The notes: generated by a model not told the origin, from the letters alone. Numbered from the stretch's first letter, positions 28,545 to 39,211 are shown. The stretch: 64,000 nucleotides of DNA from Colwellia sp. Arc7-635 (GCF_003971255.1 NZ_CP034660.1:4278001-4342000), one strand, 5' to 3'. Translations and numbers: made by a program.

Positions 28545-28973
28545 TTACAGCTCCAAAAGTTGTGGTTGTTGTGCAGTATGTTTATGTTCAGTACCCGCGT
28601 AAACTTTAAGCTTACGGAACATTTCACGACCTAAAGGACCTTTAGGTAACATACCCTTAACTGCGAATTCAATAACGCGTTCTGGAGCTTTTTCGATTAG
28701 CTTTTCAAAGCTAATTTGCTTAAGACCACCAACAAATTCTGTATGCGAGTAGTAAATTTTACCTTTCGCTTTATTACCTGTTACTTTTACTTTCTCAGCA
28801 TTGATAACAACGATGTAATCGCCAGTATCTACGTGAGGAGTATATTCTGCTTTATGCTTACCGCGTAAACGGCTTGCAATTTCAGTAGCGATACGACCTA
28901 AAGTTTTATCTTCGGCGTCCACTAAGAACCATTCGCGTTGTACGCTTTCTGGTTTAGCTACAAAAGTTTTCAT
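28545..28973 (-). CDS. rplM: 50S ribosomal protein L13
   Basis: L13 is an early-assembly 23S rRNA protein and, in E. coli, the autogenous repressor of rplM-rpsI. The sequence starts [20 protein letters not shown] and includes [18 protein letters not shown]. The ATG at 28973 gives the standard 142 residues. A TTG four codons upstream keeps the frame open but does not match the family. Confidence 0.97.
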   Translation of the reverse strand: MKTFVAKPESVQREWFLVDAEDKTLGRIATEIASRLRGKHKAEYTPHVDTGDYIVVINAEKVKVTGNKAKGKIYYSHTEFVGGLKQISFEKLIEKAPERVIEFAVKGMLPKGPLGREMFRKLKVYAGTEHKHTAQQPQLLEL

Positions 28974-29123
28974 TAAAAAACCCAATTATATAAATGTTAC
29001 TTAAATAATAACCTGAGAAAACCTCAAATTATCCGTTAAAGACTACGCTATTGCCCCTTCGAGCATCGAGTCCGGTGCAAGCCCTCTGGAAAAAGGACAA
29101 GCTTTGTAACGTAGGGACCGCGG
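28974..29123 (-). promoter_or_regulatory. Structured rplM-rpsI leader
   Basis: The 150-base 5' leader starts just after a TATAAT box and contains a folded block (29043-29119): CTACG/CGTAG closes a domain with internal pairings such as GCTTG near GGGCTTGC and CTCG/CGAG. Its GC content stands out from the AT-rich surroundings. In E. coli L13 represses its own operon through the leader, so this is the likely target. The fold is by eye. Confidence 0.5.
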
Positions 29124-29152
29124 ATTATACAGAACAAAGATACAAAGATCAC
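29124..29152 (-). promoter_or_regulatory. Promoter of rplM-rpsI
   Basis: A consensus TATAAT with a weak -35 (GTGATC) 17 bases upstream and a GC-rich discriminator CCGCGG, typical of stringently controlled ribosomal promoters. Confidence 0.6.
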
Positions 29153-29208
29153 GCCTAATTTTTAATCTTTTGCCGGTTAATATAAAATTAAATATTTTTC
29201 TTTTTACC

Positions 29209-30324
29209 TTACGGTAAGTGTTGTGAAGCTAAATAGTCATTCGACTGCATTTCTTGTAAGCGACTTAAGCAACGTTTGAACTCAAAACTTAGTCTGCCAT
29301 CGCTATACAGGTTTTCTAATGCAACTTCTGCTGACATAATCAATTTAACATTTCGCTCATAAAATTCATCGACTAAAGCAATAAAACGACGAGTACTATC
29401 GTCATTGTTAGCGCCCATCTGCGTAACATTAGCTAATAACACGGTGTGATATAAACGACTCAGTTCCATATAGTCACTTTGGCTCCGCGCTGATTCACAT
29501 AAGGTTGAAAACTCAAAGTGCACAATACCATCCGACTCTTCTACAGTTATAAGCTCACGATGATTAATTTCAATCACTTTGCCCTTATGGCCAGTTTCAG
29601 TAGACAGTTGCTGAAAATAGTGCGCTAAGTTATCAGCAGCCTGTTTATCCAAAGGAAAATGAAAGATTTCAGCTTGCTCTAAAGTACGAAGACGATAATC
29701 AACACCGCTATCAACATTTACTATATCGCAAAATTCATTAATCAATTTTATCGCAGGTAAAAAGCGTTCTCGTTGTAAGCCATTACGATATAACTCATCA
29801 GGAATAATATTCGATGTCGCAACAAGCGTGACATTATGAGCAAATAACTCTTCAAATAAAGTACCTAAAATCATGGCATCGGTAATATCAGAGACAAAAA
29901 ATTCATCAAAACAAATGATACAAGTTTCATCAGCGAAGCGTTTTGCGATCACTTTCAGTGGATCAGATTGTCCGTGCAGCGATTTCAGCTCTTCGTGCAC
30001 ACGATGCATAAAACGATGAAAATGCACGCGAGATTTATTTTTAAACGGTAAGCAATCATAAAAGGTGTCAACAAGGTAAGTTTTCCCTCGGCCAACACCA
30101 CCCCAAAAATAAATCCCGATAATCGGTTTACTGTCAGGTTTTGCAACAATTCGCTTCCAACGATTGAGTACCTTTTTAAAACCAGTAACGGGTAGAGGTT
30201 TCGTGACTAAATCTTCATACAAACGCTGTAAGTTTTTTACTGCATTTTCTTGTGCCGCATCAAAAAGAAAATCATCGCGCGTTAAATCTTGAGTATATTT
30301 TTCAATAGGTGATAATTTAATCAT
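29209..30324 (-). CDS. zapE: Cell division protein ZapE (AFG1-like ATPase)
   Basis: ZapE is an AAA-type ATPase that acts on FtsZ rings during constriction. The 371-residue sequence has the Walker A GGVGRGKTYLVD, Walker B ICFDEFFVSD and sensor LVATSN. FHRFMHRVHEEL is characteristic of AFG1/ZapE. It is divergent from zapG with 180 bases between, the usual zapE/zapG-degQ arrangement. Confidence 0.93.
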   Translation of the reverse strand: MIKLSPIEKYTQDLTRDDFLFDAAQENAVKNLQRLYEDLVTKPLPVTGFKKVLNRWKRIVAKPDSKPIIGIYFWGGVGRGKTYLVDTFYDCLPFKNKSRVHFHRFMHRVHEELKSLHGQSDPLKVIAKRFADETCIICFDEFFVSDITDAMILGTLFEELFAHNVTLVATSNIIPDELYRNGLQRERFLPAIKLINEFCDIVNVDSGVDYRLRTLEQAEIFHFPLDKQAADNLAHYFQQLSTETGHKGKVIEINHRELITVEESDGIVHFEFSTLCESARSQSDYMELSRLYHTVLLANVTQMGANNDDSTRRFIALVDEFYERNVKLIMSAEVALENLYSDGRLSFEFKRCLSRLQEMQSNDYLASQHLP

Positions 30325-30504
30325 TTGACAACCGTTTATTAAGTGCTGATTTTATTTTATTACAACGTTTATACAAACTACGCTTGAAAAATATTTTTTT
30401 GCAAATATATTCATTAGGCAAGTAGCGTGAAGCACGTTATATTGAACTGGATTGAGGGTTATTTTCCCTAATTTTTTCCATGAATACAATGAAGGTATCG
30501 AAAT

Positions 30505-30969
30505 ATGAATGTTGTTTTAGGACTAAGTCTATTTATCGTTGGCGCAATTATCGGTTTTTTTGCTAATAGAACACTTTTTTCATCGGCTCAACAAACAAAA
30601 AAACTGGCGGCTAAAGCCAGCCAAAGCGAATCAGAGCTAGCACAATATAAGCTTGATGTTGCAGAGCATCTAGGCAACTCAGCTAAATTGCTTGAGCAAA
30701 TGAACAGTACTTGTCAAACCGCTATGGCACAAATGGCGCAAAGTACACAATTGTTGCAACAAGCAACACCTGAAAATATTGAAAGCATGCCGTTTTTCTC
30801 GAAAGAAACTCAAGAGCAATTAGCTCAAACGGTCAGCCTACGACACAACAAAGATGAACGTAAAGGCGACGTCGAAATATCAGAGGCTCCGTTGGATTAT
30901 TCTGGCGCACCAAGTGGCTTATTCGATGATAAGAAACATAGTGTTACAAATAGCACGACCAATAGTTAG
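30505..30969 (+). CDS. zapG: Cell-division/envelope protein ZapG (YhcB, DUF1043)
   Basis: YhcB/ZapG is an inner-membrane protein linking cell division, elongation and envelope synthesis. The 154-residue protein has an N-terminal helix (about residues 4-22, LGLSLFIVGAIIGFF), then a coiled coil (30-85), the conserved NIESMPFFSKET-like segment of DUF1043 and a disordered tail ending in Ser/Thr/Asn. It precedes degQ as in other gammaproteobacteria. Confidence 0.88.
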   Translation: MNVVLGLSLFIVGAIIGFFANRTLFSSAQQTKKLAAKASQSESELAQYKLDVAEHLGNSAKLLEQMNSTCQTAMAQMAQSTQLLQQATPENIESMPFFSKETQEQLAQTVSLRHNKDERKGDVEISEAPLDYSGAPSGLFDDKKHSVTNSTTNS

Positions 30970-31092
30970 GAACTAATTTTTTTATTCTATGTCTTTAATT
31001 GGGTAGACCAGCAGGATTAAATTGGCGAAACGTTAGCTAAAGGTTTGTCAGTCCTGTTGGCATCAACACTTTAATTAGGAGTTTCCTTTTAT

Positions 31093-32454
31093 ATGAAAAA
31101 TTTATCAGTTTTAGTTAATACCGTATTACTTTCCAGTACCATCGCTATGGCAAGTCTTCCTGTGCAAGCCGCCTTACCTCAATCAGTTGATGGGCAAACT
31201 ATGCCTAGCCTTGCTCCCATGTTGGAGCAAGTAACCCCAGGCGTTGTCCTCATTTCGGTTCGTGGCACTCATGAAGTGGAACAACGTGTTCCTGAGGCCT
31301 TTAAATTCTTCTTTGGAAATCCTCGACAGGGGCAAGGCCAGCAAAAAGAACGACAGTTTCGCGGTTTAGGCTCTGGCGTTATTATTGACGCTGATAAAGG
31401 TTATATCGTCACTAACAGCCATGTTGTTAATGATGCCGATGAAATTCAAATTACCTTAAAAGATGGTCGTCAACTTGATGCGAAAAAAATTGGTGGCGAC
31501 GAAGCTAGTGATATCGCCCTATTACAAATAGAAGCGGATGATTTAGTTGAAGTAAAAATAGCTGATTCCGACCGTCTACGCGTTGGCGATTTTGCCGTAG
31601 CGATAGGTAGCCCATTTGGTTTAGGGCAGACCGTAACCTCTGGTATCGTTAGTGCATTGGGTCGTAGTGGTCTTAATATCGAAAACTATGAAGACTTTAT
31701 TCAAACTGATGCCGCTATTAATAGTGGTAATTCAGGTGGCGCCTTAATCAACTTACGTGGTGAGCTTATTGGGATTAACACTGCTATTTTAGGTCCTAAC
31801 GGTGGCAACGTCGGTATTGGTTTTGCTATCCCAAGTAATATGGTAGAAAACCTAGTTAACCAGATAATTGAGTTTGGTGAAGTCAGACGCGGTGTTTTAG
31901 GTGTTGCTGGTCGTAGTGTTAATAGTGAAATTGCTAAAGCAATGGAGCTGGATATCAACCAAGGTGGTTTTGTTGAGCAAGTAACTCCAGATTCGGCGGC
32001 AGACGAAGCAGGTATTCGTGCTGGTGATGTTATCATCAAAGTGAATGGTAAAATGATTAAAACCTTTAATGAACTTAGAGGTAAAATCGGCTCGATTGGT
32101 GCAGGAAAAGTGGTAAGACTTACCGTGATCAGAAAAGACGGTAAAGAGAAAGAATATGACGTTACTTTGAAAAAATCTGAAACTGCTAATATAGAGGCGG
32201 CAAGTTTACACCCAATGCTTGACGGTGCTGAGCTAGAAAATGATAGTCAAAGTAATGGTGTTATTGTTGCTGAAGTTGCTGAAAATAGCCCAGCAGCTTC
32301 TGTAGGATTAAGAAAAGGTGATGTCATTAATGGTATTAATCGTCAACGTATTAATAACATTGGAGAGCTACGTAGCTATCTAAATGATCATAAAGGTGTG
32401 TTTGCACTTAATGTACTGCGAAACAACTCTTCGTTGTTCTTGATGATTCGTTAA
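31093..32454 (+). CDS. degQ: Periplasmic Do-like serine protease DegQ
   Basis: DegQ/DegP is a periplasmic protease-chaperone for misfolded envelope proteins. A signal peptide ends near VQA-ALPQ. The trypsin-like domain has the triad His in TNSHVVND, Asp in SDIALLQ and Ser in GNSGGAL. Two PDZ domains follow (about residues 265-355 and 375-450). At 453 residues and with a short LA loop it fits DegQ rather than DegP. AGGAG precedes the ATG. Two tandem hairpins follow. Confidence 0.94.
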   Translation: MKNLSVLVNTVLLSSTIAMASLPVQAALPQSVDGQTMPSLAPMLEQVTPGVVLISVRGTHEVEQRVPEAFKFFFGNPRQGQGQQKERQFRGLGSGVIIDADKGYIVTNSHVVNDADEIQITLKDGRQLDAKKIGGDEASDIALLQIEADDLVEVKIADSDRLRVGDFAVAIGSPFGLGQTVTSGIVSALGRSGLNIENYEDFIQTDAAINSGNSGGALINLRGELIGINTAILGPNGGNVGIGFAIPSNMVENLVNQIIEFGEVRRGVLGVAGRSVNSEIAKAMELDINQGGFVEQVTPDSAADEAGIRAGDVIIKVNGKMIKTFNELRGKIGSIGAGKVVRLTVIRKDGKEKEYDVTLKKSETANIEAASLHPMLDGAELENDSQSNGVIVAEVAENSPAASVGLRKGDVINGINRQRINNIGELRSYLNDHKGVFALNVLRNNSSLFLMIR

Positions 32455-32471
32455 TATGCACATTTAACATG

Positions 32472-32535
32472 GGCGTATTTACCTTTGGTAAATACGCCGT
32501 TAATGATTAAGCCTGTCAAACGACGGGCTTTTTTA
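32472..32535 (+). terminator. Tandem hairpins ending degQ transcript
   Basis: First a perfect 12-bp hairpin GGCGTATTTACC/GGTAAATACGCC (32472-32498). Then AAGCCTGTC/GACGGGCTT with six T (32509-32535). The second is a classical intrinsic terminator. Confidence 0.85.
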
Positions 32536-33316
32536 TATCTGTAAATTGAGTACTTTCATATACTAATAAACTAAAAACAGCACTTTGCGCTCGTACTACT
32601 GACACTAAAATAAGTGTACTCGCATGTTATTGCAGAGTCATAGAATATAAAGTCATGCTAATTATCTAAACAACAGTTTGGTATGTTGTCATTGAAGTCG
32701 ATATACTCAGGCTCATTAATATATGAATTCACCACTTGCGATAATTAAGGCGATTATAAATACAGGTACTTAGCTCATGGCTCGGCAAAAATGCCAGTAA
32801 AATTTTAGACGAGCTTGTTAAATTTACCGCAACCTAATCTACTACTCAAAATATCTATGACTTTGCTTAATATATTTTGCATATTCTCCATTCGTGACTC
32901 AACCCCTTGGTTAATGGACTTATGATTTTGAGTGGTATTATTTTTTATAAAAGCTTGTCTGGGCAAAAATCCTCCTAAACTGCTACCTTTGTTAACAACG
33001 AATATAAATTTATGGCGCACCTAGCTATTAGCTCTGCTGGTGCATTTACGCTCAGTGCTAATTAACTTTCAAAGCAAGGTTCATTTATCGTTATTCAGCG
33101 TTAACCTTTGCACGTCAGGTAAAAAGTAAGAACTTATTTTCAATAAATTACGATAACACGGGTGTAGTTGATTTTATCGACGATGTTTATGCTCATAAGT
33201 ACATCACCATCAATTAAAACAAAAGACAATTTAGTAAATAACTAATGACTTACTTAGTCGTTTGCTTAATAAATTAATGAGCTGTTAATGTTCAGTTCAA
33301 TACCGGAGAGAAAAAT
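32536..33316. other. Non-coding gap between degQ and the molybdenum hydroxylase genes
   Basis: About 780 AT-rich bases where degS would normally follow closely. It holds one possible small gene on the minus strand (32805-32966). GGAGAG just before 33317 is the ribosome-binding site of the next gene. Nothing else recognisable. Confidence 0.4.
32805..32966 (-). CDS. Possible small protein, 53 residues
   Basis: A minus-strand frame starts at a TTG with AGGAGG, a full-consensus ribosome-binding site, 4 bases upstream. The product is polar, with a predicted helix near MENMQNILSKVIDILSSR and a GCGKFNKLV end. No family is recognised. A GTG 18 codons upstream also keeps the frame open. The strong ribosome-binding site is the only argument for it; it may be a relic. 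Confidence 0.3.
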   Translation of the reverse strand: MPRQAFIKNNTTQNHKSINQGVESRMENMQNILSKVIDILSSRLGCGKFNKLV

Positions 33317-33811
33317 ATGATTGCATTCAAGTTAAATGGCAAGGATGTGTCCTCGACTGCCGAAGCCGACACACCATTATTATGGGTAATACGCGATGAG
33401 TTTGGCTTTAAGGGGACAAAATTTGGCTGTGGTATTGGTATGTGTGGGGCCTGCACAGTACATGTCGATGGTGCTGCAGTCAGAACATGTTCTTTTCCGT
33501 TAGTTGCAGCAAAAAATAAGAATATAACCACCATTGAAGGTTTAGATAATAAACACCCATTGCAACAAACATGGATTGATGAGCAAGTGCCTCAGTGTGG
33601 CTACTGTCAGTCAGGACAGATAATGCAAGCGGCGACGCTATTAGCAAATAACGCAACGCCTAGCGATCAAGAGATAGTCGATCATATGACAGGTAACCTC
33701 TGTCGTTGTATGGCCTATGCTCGCATAAAAAGTGCGATTAAAAGTGCTGCCGATGTTATGTCCGCAGACGTTCAGTACTTTGATCCTACCTCTTCAACAC
33801 AGCAATCATAA
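33317..33811 (+). CDS. Molybdenum hydroxylase 2Fe-2S subunit (IorA-like)
   Basis: Small subunit of a two-component xanthine-oxidase-family enzyme like isoquinoline 1-oxidoreductase IorAB. The plant-type 2Fe-2S motif is CGIGMCGACTVHVDG, with a fourth Cys in RTCSFP. The second, helical cluster domain has CGYCQSGQ and LCRCMAY. All eight ligands are present in 164 residues. It passes electrons from the Mo site of the next gene's product to a cytochrome or other acceptor. No FAD subunit gene follows, as in the Ior type. A gap of 12 bases separates it from the large subunit gene. Confidence 0.92.
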   Translation: MIAFKLNGKDVSSTAEADTPLLWVIRDEFGFKGTKFGCGIGMCGACTVHVDGAAVRTCSFPLVAAKNKNITTIEGLDNKHPLQQTWIDEQVPQCGYCQSGQIMQAATLLANNATPSDQEIVDHMTGNLCRCMAYARIKSAIKSAADVMSADVQYFDPTSSTQQS

Positions 33812-33823
33812 AGGCGTACGATA

Positions 33824-36103
33824 ATGCAAAATATTAAAGATGCAAAAAATAATGTCAGCTTATCTCGACGTCGATTTTTAATTGGTACGGTTAGCAGTAC
33901 GCTGGTTATGGCTTTTGCGCCCCTCGCTAGTGCTGCAAGTTTAACTAAAAGTCCGCAAGAAACGCTGGCAAGTAAATTATTTTCTCCAAATGTTTGGTTT
34001 GAAATTAACACTGTAGGTGAAGTTAATATCAATATTGCTAAAGCAGAAATGGGCCAACATATTGGTACAGCATTAGCACGTGTTGTTGCTGATGAATTAG
34101 GTGCAGATTGGTCTAAAGTTTCAATAACTCATGTAGATACCGATCCTAAATGGGGTTATATGGTCACGGGCGGCTCATGGTCAGTTTTTCAAACCTTTAA
34201 GCCTCTTTCACAAGCCGGTGCTGCAGGGCGTATTGCTTTAATAGCCGCCGCAGCGAAAATATTACAGTGTCCTGTTGAGCAATGTCGCGTAGAGAATGGC
34301 GCAGTACTTTGCCAAGATAAATCGATTAGCTTTGGTGACATTGTTGCTAAAGGTATATTTAATCAAGCTCTTACTCCAGAAGAAATTGACGCGCTGCCAC
34401 TAAAACCAGCCAGTAAAAGAACATTAGTGGGTAAGCCAGGAGGAGCACTTGATATTCCAGCTAAAACTAACGGTTCAGCAGTTTACGGTATTGATGTGGA
34501 ATTGAAAGGCATGGTCTATGCTCGTCCAATTATTCCTCCAACACGCTATGGCAGCAAAATACTGAGTGTTGATGACAGTGCAGCTAAAAAGGTTAAAGGT
34601 TATTTGGGCCATCATATCCTGCAAGATCCTAGCAACAATATTCAAGGCTGGATTGCTGTAGAAGCTGACAGTTATTATGGCGCAATTAAGGCTGGTGATG
34701 CTTTACAGGTAGAATATGAAGCAGGGAAAACTACGAAAGTTAGTGAGCAAGACATTATTGAAGAAGGCGAACGTTTAGTCGCCGATAAAAGCGCTGGTGG
34801 ACTATTTGTTAACGAAGGTGACTTCTCAATAGTCAACAGTAAAGCCACTAAGTCTATTGATGCTATTTATCGCACCCACACCGCATTACATTTTGCATTA
34901 GAACCATTGAATGCCACCGTTGAAGAAAAAGCAGGTAAATGGCACATTTATACAGGTAATCAATGGCAGTCTTTAACCTTACCTGCCATTGCCAAGGCAC
35001 TACAAGTTGCTGATGAAGATGTAGTTATGCATCAACAGTACTTAGGAGGTGGATTTGGCCGACGTTTATTCGGCGATTATGCCATTCCTGCTGCGTTAAC
35101 AGCTAAAGCCATTGGTAAGCCAGTTAAAATGGTATTTACCCGCGAAGATGACTCACGATTCGATCAACCAAGATCTCCGTCTGTGGCTTCATTTCGCGCT
35201 GTGTTTGATCAGAGTAATCAATTAACGGGCATGGAACATGTATTTGCGGCTGGTTGGCCAACGTTATCGATGGCGCCTGGCTTTATGCCTGAGAGCTTAG
35301 ATAAAAAAATCAATTTAGACCCTTTTTCAACGAGTGGCGCCGATCATTGGTACAGCATGGACAATCACCGAGCGCGAGCAGTTAATAACGCTTTAGCACA
35401 GCAAACAATTTTACCCGGTTGGTTAAGATCAGTAGGACAAGGTTGGATTGTTTGGGGACTGGAGTCTTTTATAGATGAAATTGCTCATGAAATGAAAGTG
35501 GACCCTATTGATTTGCGCCTATCTATGCTCGACGGTTTAGGTAAACAAGCAGGTAAAGCACCAGAAAGTGTTGGTGGTGCCAAACGTTTAGCCAGTGTTT
35601 TGAATAGACTGAAGCAAAAAACCAAACATGTTAAGTTAGCTAAAAACGAAGGCATTGGTATCGCGATCAGTGCCGGACAAGAACGTACGATGCCAGCTTG
35701 GATGGCCTGTGCTGCTCAAGTCCATGTCGAACCTGGTTCAGGTAAAATAACCGTTAAGAAATTAACCATGATTGCTGACGCTGGCGTGATTATTCATCCT
35801 GATGGCGCCTTGGCGCAAGTACAAGGTTCAATGCTTTGGGGCACAAGTTTAGCGTTACATGAACAAAGCCCAATAGAAAATGGCCAAGTGAGTAACATAA
35901 ACTTAAATACCTACTCCCCTCTACGCATGGCTGATATGCCTGAGTTAGATATTGAGTTTATTGAAAGTGAAGAGTTTCCTGTTGGTTTAGGCGAACCTGG
36001 CGTGCTGGCTATAGCGCCCGCTATAGCCAACGCCATATTTCAAATAACAGGCGTTCGAGTGCGTGATTTACCTATTACGTCAGCGGCAATAAAACAGGCA
36101 TAA
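33824..36103 (+). CDS. Molybdenum hydroxylase large subunit (IorB-like), Tat-exported
   Basis: A 759-residue molybdopterin-binding subunit of the xanthine-oxidase family. It has a twin-arginine signal (LSRRRFLIGTVSSTLVMA), then the IorB-type fold with two ancestral halves. GGGFGRRLFGDYA binds the cofactor and GLGEPGVLAIAPAIANAIF carries the catalytic Glu (GEPG). The enzyme is probably periplasmic, and the small subunit would be carried along in the folded complex. Substrate is not predictable: aldehydes or N-heterocycles are typical. No XdhC-like maturation gene is adjacent. The pair separates degQ from degS. Confidence 0.92.
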   Translation: MQNIKDAKNNVSLSRRRFLIGTVSSTLVMAFAPLASAASLTKSPQETLASKLFSPNVWFEINTVGEVNINIAKAEMGQHIGTALARVVADELGADWSKVSITHVDTDPKWGYMVTGGSWSVFQTFKPLSQAGAAGRIALIAAAAKILQCPVEQCRVENGAVLCQDKSISFGDIVAKGIFNQALTPEEIDALPLKPASKRTLVGKPGGALDIPAKTNGSAVYGIDVELKGMVYARPIIPPTRYGSKILSVDDSAAKKVKGYLGHHILQDPSNNIQGWIAVEADSYYGAIKAGDALQVEYEAGKTTKVSEQDIIEEGERLVADKSAGGLFVNEGDFSIVNSKATKSIDAIYRTHTALHFALEPLNATVEEKAGKWHIYTGNQWQSLTLPAIAKALQVADEDVVMHQQYLGGGFGRRLFGDYAIPAALTAKAIGKPVKMVFTREDDSRFDQPRSPSVASFRAVFDQSNQLTGMEHVFAAGWPTLSMAPGFMPESLDKKINLDPFSTSGADHWYSMDNHRARAVNNALAQQTILPGWLRSVGQGWIVWGLESFIDEIAHEMKVDPIDLRLSMLDGLGKQAGKAPESVGGAKRLASVLNRLKQKTKHVKLAKNEGIGIAISAGQERTMPAWMACAAQVHVEPGSGKITVKKLTMIADAGVIIHPDGALAQVQGSMLWGTSLALHEQSPIENGQVSNINLNTYSPLRMADMPELDIEFIESEEFPVGLGEPGVLAIAPAIANAIFQITGVRVRDLPITSAAIKQA

Positions 36104-36499
36104 ATAAGAGCAGCTATACTGGAAGATATAAGGAGGCAATATAAATCATGCTCTCCTTATATCGCCCCAGTCACTCAATAGTAATCATCGTTATTAAGGC
36201 GATTATTGCTGAGTGACTAAAATTTTCGTGATAAAGTACCATGGATAATATTAAGTCATCGTGTAATTTTTTTACCTTAATACGCAAACTACAGGCTTCT
36301 GTTTCATCGCGTTATAATTAGCACACCTATTTGTACAGCAATAATTAATTTGTGTTCACTATAAAGATTCATCTTCCTTTCCAGCTTATGGCTCTCACCA
36401 TTTATATTTACTTAACTTAAGCACTAACTAATACAAAACTGTATAACAACAAAGGGTTTATGTTAATCTACAAAAAATAGACTAATAAAAATACTCCCG
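36104..36499. other. Non-coding gap before degS with two long hairpins
   Basis: About 395 bases. GATATAAGGAG/CTCCTTATATC (36125-36163) is the probable terminator of the hydroxylase genes. AGTCACTCA/TGAGTGACT with an extended imperfect inner stem spans 36169-36218. A TTATAATTAG box near 36313 may be the degS -10. Confidence 0.5.
36125..36163 (+). terminator. Hairpin after the molybdenum hydroxylase operon
   Basis: An 11-bp perfect stem with a 17-base loop, 22 bases after the stop. There is no T run, so it may protect the 3' end rather than terminate. Confidence 0.5.
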
Positions 36500-37579
36500 T
36501 TGAAAATTATTAATGCCCTAAAGTTTTTCTTTCGTTCAGCTAGCTACGGCGTCATGTTTGCCGTAGTCCTACTATTATTAGTACCTGAACTACGTGAAAA
36601 AAATATCCTTCCTTGGCAAGTATTTAACTCCGCCAACGAAAAGCCACAACCATTATCCTATGCAAAAGCAGTGCGTTCAGCCGGCCCTGCTGTAGTTAAT
36701 ATTTATTCTGAGGATATTCAAGTCAATCCGACTTATGGTCGTCAGTCACGAAAAGTAACCTTAGGTAGTGGTGTGATTATGCACAGCCAAGGCTACATAT
36801 TAACCAATTATCACGTTGTGCAAAGCGCAGATTTAATCGTCGTTGTATTGCAACGTGGTCAAGAATTACATGCTGAACTCATTGGTTACGATGTTTTAAC
36901 TGATCTCGCAGTTCTAAAAGTGCAAGCGAACAATTTGCCCGTTATTCCACAAAATAATGCCTTAACAGCACAAGTAGGCGATGTTGTACTCGCCATCGGT
37001 AATCCGCTTAATTTAGGACAAACGGTTACTCAAGGCATTGTTAGCGCGACAGGCCAAAGTGGCTTAAGTACTAGCTACTTGCAATTCCTACAAATGGATG
37101 CAGCAATCAACGAGGGCAACTCAGGTGGTGCGCTTATAAACTCTAATGGCGAGTTAGTGGGCATTAACTCACGAAAATTTACTCAAGCAAACCCTAACCT
37201 AAATATTCAAGGCATCTTTTTTGCCGTGCCTTATCAACTAGCACATAAAATTATGCTAAAAATCATTGAGCATGGCAGAGTTATTCGTGGTTGGTTAGGC
37301 GTTGAGGCTAACGACTCCCTAACGAGTCTTAAAGGTTTTGTTATTGGTAATGTTACGCCCTATAGCCCAGCAATGAAAGCAGGTTTACAATCAGGCGATC
37401 TCGTTTATCAAATTGGCTCTATGCAATTACAAAACGCAAAACAAGGCTTAGATGTTGTCGCAGAAGCAGCACCTGGAAGTGTATTGAGTTTTATGGTGTC
37501 TCGCGATAATCAACAATTAACAATACCTGTTACCATCGCTGAAGTGCCAAAATCGCTTGAGTCCTTACCTGAGAATTAA
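36500..37579 (+). CDS. degS: Membrane-anchored site-1 protease DegS
   Basis: DegS senses unfolded outer-membrane proteins through its PDZ domain and cleaves RseA to release sigma-E. The 359-residue protein has an N-terminal anchor (about residues 13-30), the triad in TNYHVVQ, TDLAVLKV and GNSGGALI, and a single PDZ domain (about 260-345). The start appears to be a TTG at 36500 (MKIINALKFFFRSASYG); no ATG lies upstream and the next in-frame Met is inside the anchor. The absence of a good ribosome-binding site suggests low expression. Confidence 0.92.
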   Translation: MKIINALKFFFRSASYGVMFAVVLLLLVPELREKNILPWQVFNSANEKPQPLSYAKAVRSAGPAVVNIYSEDIQVNPTYGRQSRKVTLGSGVIMHSQGYILTNYHVVQSADLIVVVLQRGQELHAELIGYDVLTDLAVLKVQANNLPVIPQNNALTAQVGDVVLAIGNPLNLGQTVTQGIVSATGQSGLSTSYLQFLQMDAAINEGNSGGALINSNGELVGINSRKFTQANPNLNIQGIFFAVPYQLAHKIMLKIIEHGRVIRGWLGVEANDSLTSLKGFVIGNVTPYSPAMKAGLQSGDLVYQIGSMQLQNAKQGLDVVAEAAPGSVLSFMVSRDNQQLTIPVTIAEVPKSLESLPEN

Positions 37580-37593
37580 AAAAGCCTACAACT

Positions 37594-37624
37594 AAAAATC
37601 CCAGCTAATTAGCTGGGATTTTTT
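37594..37624. terminator. Bidirectional terminator between degS and murA
   Basis: AAAAATCCCAGCT/AGCTGGGATTTTT, a 13-bp stem with T runs on both strands, between convergent genes. Confidence 0.93.
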
Positions 37625-37639
37625 ATGCTTGAAATAAAA

Positions 37640-38929
<1,290 letters not shown>

Positions 38930-39187
38930 TTAAAGGGGTAAGTTAAACATTTTTTCACGTTGCCATACAGCAGTCGTGAAGGTTTTAATAGATACCGCGT
39001 GAATTACGCCTTCGTTAATTATTGCTGCTAAAGGGGCGTAAATTGTTTGCTGCTTTTTCACTCGGCTCAATTCACCTAAAAAGTCTGCAACTGCAATAAT
39101 TTTACATTGTGAACCATCAAATGACACATGAATCTCGTCTAATTCAACCGCATCGGTAATTAGTTTTTCTATATCTTTTACTTCCAC
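38930..39187 (-). CDS. ibaG: BolA-family protein IbaG
   Basis: IbaG is a BolA-like protein that works with monothiol glutaredoxin and is linked to acid stress and envelope homeostasis. The 85-residue product contains LSRVKKQQTIYAPL and HAVSIKTFTTAVWQR, including the conserved His. I start it at a GTG at 39187 because GGAG lies 6 bases upstream and the N-terminus (MEVKDIEKL) then matches IbaG length. A TTG four codons earlier is less likely. Confidence 0.9.
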   Translation of the reverse strand: MEVKDIEKLITDAVELDEIHVSFDGSQCKIIAVADFLGELSRVKKQQTIYAPLAAIINEGVIHAVSIKTFTTAVWQREKMFNLPL

Positions 39188-39211
39188 TTTTTGCTCCAAA
39201 TAGCGTGTAGA

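Noticed and set aside
29043-29119. Folded GC-rich block that might be a tRNA
   Set aside because: No acceptor/T-arm pattern; it lies in the rplM leader just after a promoter.
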